DNA of 64,000 bases from Candidatus Dormiibacterota bacterium (GTDB lineage: Bacteria > Chloroflexota > Dormibacteria > Dormibacterales > Dormibacteraceae), in the NCBI GenBank assembly GCA_024280995.1, contig JAMXLM010000012.1, positions 1 to 64,000 on the forward strand, written 5' to 3'. Positions 9,091 through 15,558 of the stretch are shown here, one piece after another (position 1 is the stretch's first letter; every line of letters starts with the position of its first letter). The notes under the pieces are model-generated. The model saw nothing but the letters and a program-made list of their open reading frames with translations. It made no database searches and was not told where the DNA came from. The position numbers and the translations under genes were made by a program.

Positions 9091-10266
9091 CTGCGCGTCC
9101 GCGACACGCTGACCCGGCGGAAAGTCGCCGTCGGGCCGCGGCCGGGCAAGCCGTTGACGCTGTACGTGTGCGGCGTGACGCCCTACGACTCGGGGCACAT
9201 GGGCCACGCCTTCACGTTCTTGATGTTCGACGTGCTCGTGCGGTTCTTCGAAGCCGGCGGCACGCGCGTCAAGTACGTGCAGAACGTCACCGACGTCGAC
9301 GACCCGCTGTTCGAGCGTGCGCGGCGTGACGGAGTCGACTGGCGTGAGCTGGCCGACCGGGAGACGAAGGTCCATGTGCGCGACATGACCGTCCTGGGCT
9401 GGCGGCCGCCGGACAAGATGCCGCGGGTCTCGGACGAGATTCCGCGCATCGTTTCCGCCGCGACCAGGCTCCAGACCTCGGGGCACGCATACAAGACCGA
9501 CGCGCTCTACTTCGACACGAGCACGTATCCGGAGTTCGGCCGGCTGTCGCATCGCAGCCGGCGATCGATGCTCCGCAAGCTGCGCGAGGAGGAGCTGCTC
9601 GGCACCGTCGGCCCCGGCGCGAAGCACGACGCCCTCGACTTCACCCTTTGGCGTGGATCGCGCCCCGACGAGCCGGCGTGGCCGTCGAAGTTCGGTGCCG
9701 GCAGGCCGGGATGGCACATCGAATGCTCGGTCATGGCGATGCGCTACCTCGGTCCGCAGATCGACATCCACGGAGGCGGCCGCGACCTGGTCTTCAGCCA
9801 CCACGAGTCAGAGCGCGCGCAGTCCGAATCGTTGACCGGGAAGTCGCCCTTCTCGCAGGCCTGGGTGCACACCGGGATGGTCCGGTACCAGGGCCGCAAG
9901 ATGAGCAAGTCCCTGGGCAACCTGGTCAAGGTCAGCCAGGCGCTCCAGCGGGCTCCGGCCGCGGCCTTGCGCCTTTACCTGGTGTCGCATCGCTACCGGA
10001 GCGACTGGAACTTCGAGTGGGCGGGCCTGACGCGGGCGGCCAGGTTCATCGAGCGGATGCGCAAGCTGCTCGCCGACGAAGCGCGGGCGAAGCGACCAAA
10101 GCGCGCGCCCGGCCGCGCGCTCATGGCCGAGTTCAATGCCGCCCTCGCCGACGACCTCGACACCCCGCGCGCGGTGCGCGCGCTGCGCGCGGCGGTGCGT
10201 CAGAAGGACGTGGCGGCTGTGCAGGCGATGCGGGAAGTGCTTTTGGGAACGGCCGCTCTCAGCTAA
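9091..10266 (+). CDS. MshC-like / cysteinyl-tRNA-synthetase-like cysteine ligase
   Basis: Class I aminoacyl-synthetase-type catalytic domain that activates cysteine with ATP. The HIGH motif is HMGH and the KMSKS motif is intact (GRKMSKSLGNLV). Zinc ligands are the cysteines in YVCGVTPYD and HIECSVMAM and the histidines in SHHESE. Wording such as YVQNVTDVDDPLFERA and RDGVDWREL, and SHRYRSDWNFEW after KMSKS, matches mycothiol ligase MshC better than typical CysRS. The length (about 390) is also nearer MshC, with no CysRS C-terminal domain. The conserved TLTRRK segment lies before the first TTG (9154). The only initiator-like codon in frame after the metK stop is CTG 9091, chosen here with caution; TTG 9154 is the fallback. 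Confidence 0.75.
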   Translation: MRVRDTLTRRKVAVGPRPGKPLTLYVCGVTPYDSGHMGHAFTFLMFDVLVRFFEAGGTRVKYVQNVTDVDDPLFERARRDGVDWRELADRETKVHVRDMTVLGWRPPDKMPRVSDEIPRIVSAATRLQTSGHAYKTDALYFDTSTYPEFGRLSHRSRRSMLRKLREEELLGTVGPGAKHDALDFTLWRGSRPDEPAWPSKFGAGRPGWHIECSVMAMRYLGPQIDIHGGGRDLVFSHHESERAQSESLTGKSPFSQAWVHTGMVRYQGRKMSKSLGNLVKVSQALQRAPAAALRLYLVSHRYRSDWNFEWAGLTRAARFIERMRKLLADEARAKRPKRAPGRALMAEFNAALADDLDTPRAVRALRAAVRQKDVAAVQAMREVLLGTAALS

Positions 10267-10571
10267 CCGACTTCGAGCGGAGACCCGCAGTTCGGGCACT
10301 CCATGCCGGCGTCGAGCTGGACCATCGTTTCGCATACCGGGCACAGCACGTCGGCCGTGACGATGCTCGACGCCTCATCCTCGCGCGCCTCCTCCTCCAG
10401 GGCTGCGGGCACCTCGCCCAGGTCCAGCGCCGGCGCGCCGCAGTTGAGGCACACATAGCCCGGCTGGGTCACGCGGTGGTCCTGGTAAATGCCGGTTCGG
10501 TCCACGTCGACCTCCGCGAAGAGGGCGCGGAACAACGTCCCGCCGCATTTCCGCGAGCAGACGAGCAGCAT
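10263..10571 (-). CDS. Zinc-ribbon hypothetical protein
   Basis: A 102-residue protein with cysteine pairs arranged as zinc ribbons: CSRKC near the N-terminus, CLNCG in the middle, and CPVC with CPNCG near the C-terminus. An acidic helix (about residues 55-67) separates the ribbons. No catalytic domain is present. The stop interlocks with the stop of the convergent ligase gene (CTAA, 10263-10266). The ABC permease gene ends 12 bp upstream on the same strand, so it may be the last gene of the TetR-ABC transcript. Function unknown. Confidence 0.65.
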   Translation of the reverse strand: MLLVCSRKCGGTLFRALFAEVDVDRTGIYQDHRVTQPGYVCLNCGAPALDLGEVPAALEEEAREDEASSIVTADVLCPVCETMVQLDAGMECPNCGSPLEVG

Positions 10572-10583
10572 TTCGCGTCCAGA

Positions 10584-11678
10584 CTACGCAACCCTCCGTC
10601 GAAGGGTCGCGGTCCCCGCGACCAGGAACAACAGGAAGAAGCCTGCTACGACCGCCACATCGACTTGTAAGGAGGACCACGTGAGGTCCGCGCCCTTGAC
10701 CATGATGTCTCGCATCCCGTTCACCGCGTAAGTCAGGGGAAGCACGTTGGACAACCACTGCAGGGGTCCCGGCTCCGACGAGACCGGGAAGATGACACCG
10801 GACAGCAGCACCTGCGGCACGATGACGAGCGGGATGAACTGCACCGCCTGGAACTCCGACCGCGCGAACATGCTGAGGAAGATTCCGAGGTTGACGGCAG
10901 CGATGGCCATCAGCGCCTCCATGCCGAAGATCAGAAAGACGTTGCCCTCGTTGTGGATCCGCAGCACGGCGAGCGAGAAGACGAGGACCTCAATCGACTG
11001 GATCACCGCGAGCACCGTGAATCCGAGCATGTAACCGACCACGATCTCGCCGCGGCGCAGAGGGCTCGCCATGAGGCGCTCGAGCGTGCCTTGCGTGCGC
11101 TCGTTGAGGAACGCGACGATCGTGATCACGAACACGAGAAAGAAGACGACGAGGCCGATGAACGCCGCGCCGAAGTAGTCGAGCGTGTCGAAGTTCGGTC
11201 CGCCGTAGAGGTAGTGGATGTTCGGCGCGAAGTGAATGTTGTTGCCCTGCCCCGCGATCGAGATCAGCGACTGCTGGAGCGCCTGCAGCACCGGCGAGTC
11301 CTGGCCCGGCTGGGATCCTTCGAGATGGACCTCGGGTGCGATCGTTCCCGCCTGCGCCTGCTGGCTGAAGTTCGCGGGAAGCACGATGTACGCGACGAGG
11401 GAGCCGTCTTTGAGCTTCGAGTCGCCGGCGGATGCGTCGATGTCGGTCGCGTCGATGTGGCTCGACTGGTGCAGCGAGCCTGCGACAACGGCACCGAGCG
11501 GGCCGGTGTCCTCGTTGGCGATGCCGACGTTGGGCGCGGTCGACGACCCGCGCAGCAGGTAGCCGAGCAACGCGAGGATGACGATCGGCGCGACGAAGAG
11601 CAGCGCAAGCGTGCGGCGGTCGCGGCGGAATCCCTGCAGCAAGCGTCGAGTGATCGCGCCGACGCGGCGGCCGCTCAC
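10584..11678 (-). CDS. ABC-2 type transporter permease
   Basis: A 364-residue ABC-2 permease. There is one membrane helix after a basic N-terminus (about 25-45, APIVILALLGYLLRG). A large extracytoplasmic segment follows to about residue 170, with five more helices to the end. The E-loop-like segment FLNERTQGTLERLMASPLRR is the classic coupling region of DrrB/YhhJ-type exporters. Start GTG 11678 is preceded by GGAGGGA and overlaps the ATPase stop as GTGA. With the ATPase it forms a drug- or lipid-exporting ABC transporter controlled by the upstream TetR protein. Confidence 0.9.
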   Translation of the reverse strand: MSGRRVGAITRRLLQGFRRDRRTLALLFVAPIVILALLGYLLRGSSTAPNVGIANEDTGPLGAVVAGSLHQSSHIDATDIDASAGDSKLKDGSLVAYIVLPANFSQQAQAGTIAPEVHLEGSQPGQDSPVLQALQQSLISIAGQGNNIHFAPNIHYLYGGPNFDTLDYFGAAFIGLVVFFLVFVITIVAFLNERTQGTLERLMASPLRRGEIVVGYMLGFTVLAVIQSIEVLVFSLAVLRIHNEGNVFLIFGMEALMAIAAVNLGIFLSMFARSEFQAVQFIPLVIVPQVLLSGVIFPVSSEPGPLQWLSNVLPLTYAVNGMRDIMVKGADLTWSSLQVDVAVVAGFFLLFLVAGTATLRRRVA

Positions 11679-12391
11679 GACTCCCTCCTTCCCGCGAGGT
11701 TGAGAAACGCTTCTTCCAGGTTCGGCGACCCTCCCTGCGCGCGGATGTCGGCGGGTGAGCCTTCCGCCAGCAGCCGCCCGTACTGGATCAGGCCCAGGCG
11801 CTGGCAGCGGTCGGCCTCGTCCATCACGTGGCTCGACACGATCAGCGTCGTGCCGTCCGCGGCCATCTGCCGGAAGTAGTCCCAGAACTGCACGCGGAGC
11901 TGTGGGTCGATGCCGACGGTCGGCTCGTCGAGCAGCAAGAGGTCGGGCCGGTGCACGAGCGCGCATGCGAGCGAGCAGCGCTGGCGCATGCCGCCGCTCA
12001 GCGTCGACACGACCGATTTCCGGCGGTCGTAGAGATGCACCAGCTCGAGCGCCGCCTTCACCCCGGCTTCGGCGCTGTTGATCGCCGCGAAGAACGCGAC
12101 GTTCTCCTCGACCGACAGCCCTGGGTATAGCGCCGCCTGCTGGGTCATGTACCCGATGTGGCGCAGCACCGCGACGTTCGGCATCCGCTGACCGAGCACG
12201 GTGACCGATCCGTCGTTTGCCTCGACCAGGCCGCAGATCGCGCGTATCAGCGTCGTCTTGCCCGCGCCGTTCGGGCCGAGCAGGCCGTAGATCTCACCCT
12301 GGCGCACGCGCAGCGTGACGCCGTTCAGGGCCTTGAAGGATCCGAACGACTTCGAGACGTCGTCGACGTTGACCGCGTAGGTCTCACTCAA
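11675..12391 (-). CDS. ABC transporter ATP-binding protein
   Basis: A 238-residue ATPase of the DrrA/CcmA type. Motifs are Walker A GPNGAGKTTLI, Q-loop YMTQQAALYPGLSVEENV (Q near residue 85), signature LSGGMRQRCSLA and Walker B LLLLDEPTVGID. TTG 12391 is chosen because it is preceded by AGGAGGAAGGAAG and overlaps the TetR stop as TTGA. An in-frame ATG at 12427 would lengthen the protein by 12 unlikely residues. It pairs with the permease downstream. The three-gene order regulator-ATPase-permease is typical of TetR-controlled efflux pumps. Confidence 0.92.
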   Translation of the reverse strand: MSETYAVNVDDVSKSFGSFKALNGVTLRVRQGEIYGLLGPNGAGKTTLIRAICGLVEANDGSVTVLGQRMPNVAVLRHIGYMTQQAALYPGLSVEENVAFFAAINSAEAGVKAALELVHLYDRRKSVVSTLSGGMRQRCSLACALVHRPDLLLLDEPTVGIDPQLRVQFWDYFRQMAADGTTLIVSSHVMDEADRCQRLGLIQYGRLLAEGSPADIRAQGGSPNLEEAFLNLAGRRES

Positions 12392-13149
12392 CTTCCTTCC
12401 TCCTCTGGTGACATGGCGCGCAGCCATGCTTCGGCGAGCTGCGTCACGGCAGCCTCGCCCTCGACGTCAAGACTCAGGACCTTCTCCGCCAGCGGGCGCG
12501 TGATTATGTGGAACAGGACCGGGCCGACGAGCGACTGGAGCGCGAGCAGAGGATGCATGCGGCGGAGCCGGCCCGCCCCCATCTGCGCCATCACGTACAT
12601 CACGAGCCGGCCGACCACCCTGTTGATCGCCTCCGCGGCCACGGCCTCGGTCTCGGCGGAGAGCCCGCTGATTTCGAAGAACAGCGCGCGAATCAACCCG
12701 ACGCGGCCCACGCTCGCGCGGTAGGCGGCGCGCGCGACCTCGGGCACCAGGACCTCGGGCGGTTCTTCCCCGCGCGCGGTCAGCACGTGCAGGACGGGCT
12801 CGAGCGGTGAGTAGCCCTCGATGAGCGCGGCAAGGAGCGGGGACTTGCCGGGGAAGAGGCGATAGACCGTGGCGCGGGATACGCCGGCGCGGTCGGCGAG
12901 CTCATCCATCGACAGGCTCGCAAGTCCCTTTTCCCCTACCAACTCCACCGCGGCCGTGAGGATCCGCTCGCGGGCGTCGGGCTCAGGGGAAACGGCGAGC
13001 GCCTGGAGCAGGGCCTCTCTCGACTTGAAGTGGCGGTAGAAGCTGGCCCGGGAGACTCCTGCCGCGGCCGCGAATTCGCTGACGGTGGGCTTGCCGCCGC
13101 GGGCGAGCACCTGGTGCGCGCGATCGAGGATCCGGCCGCTGACGTCCAC
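12388..13149 (-). CDS. TetR-family regulator with two tandem HTH segments
   Basis: A 253-residue repressor. Two TetR-type HTH motifs occur in series: residues 22-41 (TVSEFAAAAGVSRASFYRHF) and 80-99 (SMDELADRAGVSRATVYRLF). A normal TetR protein has one. The remaining 150 residues are the helical ligand-binding and dimerisation part. GTG 13149 lies only 10 bases from the -10 element. A perfect 7-7-7 inverted repeat sits between the -35 and -10 of its own promoter, so it probably represses itself and the downstream ABC exporter genes, which it overlaps as TTGA. Confidence 0.9.
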   Translation of the reverse strand: MDVSGRILDRAHQVLARGGKPTVSEFAAAAGVSRASFYRHFKSREALLQALAVSPEPDARERILTAAVELVGEKGLASLSMDELADRAGVSRATVYRLFPGKSPLLAALIEGYSPLEPVLHVLTARGEEPPEVLVPEVARAAYRASVGRVGLIRALFFEISGLSAETEAVAAEAINRVVGRLVMYVMAQMGAGRLRRMHPLLALQSLVGPVLFHIITRPLAEKVLSLDVEGEAAVTQLAEAWLRAMSPEEEGS

Positions 13150-13158
13150 TCTGATTCG

Positions 13159-13187
13159 AGACTAGACAAGACGTCGCATCTTGTCAA
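13159..13187 (-). promoter_or_regulatory. Promoter of the tetR-ABC operon
   Basis: Reading leftward, a perfect -35 TTGACA (13187-13182) is followed after 17 bp by TAGTCT (13164-13159). The predicted start of transcription, about 7 bases on, falls within a few bases of GTG 13149, giving a leaderless or nearly leaderless mRNA. Confidence 0.7.
13165..13185. promoter_or_regulatory. Likely TetR operator
   Basis: GACAAGA (13165-13171) and TCTTGTC (13179-13185) form a perfect inverted repeat with a 7-bp spacer. It fills the space between the -35 and -10 elements of the tetR promoter, where bound repressor would block RNA polymerase. Confidence 0.7.
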
Positions 13188-13235
13188 GTTCCATCATGTC
13201 CGCTTTCGCGTCGTCCGGCGGTACTTGGGCTCAGG

Positions 13236-13769
13236 ATGGTGGCCACGCTGACCGCGATCGCCGACCGGGCGCCGACCGCCGACGAGCTGTGCCGGCTTTA
13301 CGCGGCCGATGTCTGCCGCTTCGCCGCGCTGATGTCCCGGAGCCCGGCCGACGCGGAGGACCTCGCGCAGGAGGCCTTGCTGAAGGCCGTGCGCGGCCTG
13401 CCCGGCTTCGATCCCTCGCGAGGATCCGTCTCGGGCTGGTTGTGGCGGATCGTCGCCAATGCGGCAAGGGACGCCGCCGGGCGGCGGAGGCGCTGGAGCG
13501 ACCTAGTCATCCGCGCCGGCATCATGACGCCGCGCGAGTCCCAGTCGGTCGAAGACGTCGCGCTCGCCCGCATCCGCGACGGTGAGCTTCGCCGGATGCT
13601 GGCGACGCTTCCGCTCCGTGACCGGACGCTGGTGGCGCTGCGCTACGGCGCGGGCCTCGACGCCGGTGAGGTAGGGCGGGTGATGGGAATGCAATCGGAG
13701 GCCGCCGGAAAGGCGATTCGCCGCGCCCTCGCCCGCCTGCGGGCGCGCATGGAGGAGACACCGCGATGA
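13236..13769 (+). CDS. RNA polymerase sigma factor, ECF (sigma-70 family)
   Basis: A 177-residue ECF sigma factor, not closely similar to the one at 6.4 kb. Region 2 (about 18-85) contains SPADAEDLAQEALLKA and the WLWRIVANAARD segment. Region 4 (about 115-172) contains LATLPLRDRTLVALRY and an HTH (DAGEVGRVMGMQSEAAGKAI). ATG 13236 follows CTCAGG. The last codon overlaps the next gene as ATGA (13766-13769), so it is coupled to a single-pass membrane protein that probably controls it. Confidence 0.9.
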   Translation: MVATLTAIADRAPTADELCRLYAADVCRFAALMSRSPADAEDLAQEALLKAVRGLPGFDPSRGSVSGWLWRIVANAARDAAGRRRRWSDLVIRAGIMTPRESQSVEDVALARIRDGELRRMLATLPLRDRTLVALRYGAGLDAGEVGRVMGMQSEAAGKAIRRALARLRARMEETPR

Positions 13770-14719
13770 CGACAGAGCTACTCGAAAAGAGGCTGGAGAG
13801 CCTTGCCGCCGATGCTCCGGACGCGGGTCGCGTGTCGGCCCACGTGCTCTCGGCGTCGCCGGGACGGGTCCGGCCGGTGTGGCCGCGAGTCGGCCTGAGC
13901 CTGGTCGGAGTCATCGTGCTGGTCGCGCTCGTCGCCTACTTCGTCCCGGCCGCGGACACCGCGGTTGCTTCGAAGGCGCCGTGGGGCGGCGACATCCTGC
14001 AGTGGGCCGGCCTGGTCGGAGCCCGCGATCGAATCACCTACGTCGACTCCGAGGCAAGCTCCTCCGGCTACAGCATTCGGTTGGAAGGCGTTTACGCCGA
14101 CTCGACGAGGACGGTGCTTCTGCTGCACGCCGAACCGGTCGCGGTCTTTCCGTTTCGGGCGAGCCTTACGGACCAATTCGGGCGCTCTTATGAGCCCAAT
14201 GGCGGCGTCGCCGACACGCGGACCGGAGATTCGTCCGTCGAGTTCGAGCCGCTGGCGTGGCCCGATCAGTACACGGGCGCCAGGATCACGCTGCGGGTGT
14301 CCCAGCTGCAGACCGTCCCAGGCGCGTTCGTCAACGGGCTCTGGGCGGTGACGGCCACGATCGGGGTCGATGTCGCGAAGCCGCTCCCCGCGCCGGCTGA
14401 CGGTCAGCTCGGTCCGGCCCACTTTCACTTCACATCTGCGAGCTACACACCGGCGACCATTCAGGTCGACTTCGAGGTGACTGGAGTCTCGCCCGAGGAC
14501 CTCGGCCGGATTGTGCCGGATGGCGGTAAGGGCGGCCCGGCCCTCATCGTGCTCGTGCTCGATCCTTCAGGGCAGGTGATCAACGGCAACAGCGCGGCGT
14601 CCGGGGCTCCGTACAGCTACCACGCCCTCGGGTTTCGTACGGGCGGAGGTGGCGACTACGTGCTGCGTGTCAGCTACTACGGCTACGGCAGCTTCGACCG
14701 CGTGATCCGGATCCCTTAA
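13766..14719 (+). CDS. Single-pass membrane protein coupled to an ECF sigma factor (putative anti-sigma)
   Basis: A 317-residue protein with a short cytoplasmic N-terminus (about 1-38), one membrane helix (about 42-62, VGLSLVGVIVLVALVAYFV) and a large extracytoplasmic region. The exterior part is beta-rich, with two repeating modules beginning around residues 85 and 215. No zinc-binding anti-sigma motif (HxxxCxxC) is seen in the cytoplasmic part. Its position, start-stop overlapped with the sigma gene, and its topology suggest an anti-sigma factor or surface sensor; this is inference. The 3' end shares the stop tetranucleotide TTAA with the convergent PPOX gene. Confidence 0.75.
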   Translation: MTTELLEKRLESLAADAPDAGRVSAHVLSASPGRVRPVWPRVGLSLVGVIVLVALVAYFVPAADTAVASKAPWGGDILQWAGLVGARDRITYVDSEASSSGYSIRLEGVYADSTRTVLLLHAEPVAVFPFRASLTDQFGRSYEPNGGVADTRTGDSSVEFEPLAWPDQYTGARITLRVSQLQTVPGAFVNGLWAVTATIGVDVAKPLPAPADGQLGPAHFHFTSASYTPATIQVDFEVTGVSPEDLGRIVPDGGKGGPALIVLVLDPSGQVINGNSAASGAPYSYHALGFRTGGGGDYVLRVSYYGYGSFDRVIRIP

Positions 14720-15132
14720 CAGGCTGGATTGTCGGCTGCCGCCCAGCCGGTCATCCTGTCGATCGAGATGGCGACGACCGGGCCTGGCGGCCTCGTCCTT
14801 CGGTACTGCTCGTATTTGCGCGCGAGCACCTCGAGCGCCGGCGCGGTGTCTTCGACGATTCGCGCCGTCCCGTCGACGCGCACCCACCACAGACGGGTCC
14901 AGTCGTCCTCGTAATGGTCGACCAGCACCGAAACGGCGGGGTTGGCCGCGATGTTGCGCAGGCGTTTGAGGTCGGTGGTGCGCTTGGGCTTGGCATCGAC
15001 CGCGAAAAAAAGGGACTCCCCGTCGAAAGCGAAGGTGATCGGAACGACGTGCGGCCGGCCGTCCGTTCCGGCTGTTGCCAGGCGGCCAACCCGCGCTTCA
15101 AACAGGCGGGCTCGCATGGATGCGCCGTCCAT
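14716..15132 (-). CDS. PPOX-class probable F420-dependent oxidoreductase
   Basis: A 138-residue split-barrel flavin/F420-binding protein of the pyridoxamine-phosphate-oxidase-like superfamily. It opens with the typical RVGRLATAGTDGRPHVVPIT strand pair. KPKRTTDLKRLRNIAANP (cofactor phosphate binding) and HYEDDWTRLWWVRVDG follow, and the C-terminal strand has MTGWAA. This pattern matches the Rv0121-like subgroup (TIGR03668) of Actinobacteria and relatives. The substrate is unknown. The start may be at 15132 or the ATG at 15117, which would remove five residues. Its stop interlocks with the neighbouring gene. Confidence 0.85.
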   Translation of the reverse strand: MDGASMRARLFEARVGRLATAGTDGRPHVVPITFAFDGESLFFAVDAKPKRTTDLKRLRNIAANPAVSVLVDHYEDDWTRLWWVRVDGTARIVEDTAPALEVLARKYEQYRRTRPPGPVVAISIDRMTGWAAADNPAC

Positions 15133-15153
15133 CGAACGAAGTATCGTTGACCC

Positions 15154-15558
15154 GTGCAGCGGCTCCGGACGTACACCGTCGACGAGGCAAATCGCGAGCT
15201 TCCTCGCGTGCGTCCGATCGTCGCTCAGATCGCAGAGCTGTCAGCTCTCCGTCCTGACCTCGAGGAGCAGCTGCGGATGGCGGAGTACAGCGCCCAGCGG
15301 CCGAGCGCCAACGGCTCGGACCACGAGCGCGAGCAGCAGGCCCGCGACGCGGTCCAGGGCGCCGAGGAGGAGCTGCTCAAGGCGGTGCTAAGTCTCAACG
15401 CCATGGGCATCCAGCTCAAGGGCCCGCTCGAGGGATTGATCGATTTCCCGTCGTATCGGGACGGCGAGCTGGTGGAGCTGTGCTGGAAGCTGGGCGAGGA
15501 GCGGGTCGAGCACTGGCACCGGGTCGGCGAGGGCTTCGGCGGGAGAAAGAAGCTCTAA
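15154..15558 (+). CDS. DUF2203 domain-containing protein
   Basis: A 134-residue soluble protein. The N-terminus TYTVDEANRELPRVRPIVAQ and the C-terminal motif ELCWKLGEERVEHWH followed by GFGGRKKL are diagnostic of DUF2203. The middle is helical and charged. The family is widespread in Chloroflexota, Acidobacteria and relatives; function unknown. It stands alone between the divergent PPOX gene and the convergent cyclase gene, with whose stop it interlocks (CTAA at 15555-15558). Confidence 0.85.
   Translation: MQRLRTYTVDEANRELPRVRPIVAQIAELSALRPDLEEQLRMAEYSAQRPSANGSDHEREQQARDAVQGAEEELLKAVLSLNAMGIQLKGPLEGLIDFPSYRDGELVELCWKLGEERVEHWHRVGEGFGGRKKL

Noticed and set aside
11679-11966. Longer N-terminal extension of the ABC-2 permease.
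   Set aside because: It lies antiphase over the ATPase gene and is low-complexity Arg/Ala. GTG 11678 has a strong ribosome-binding site.
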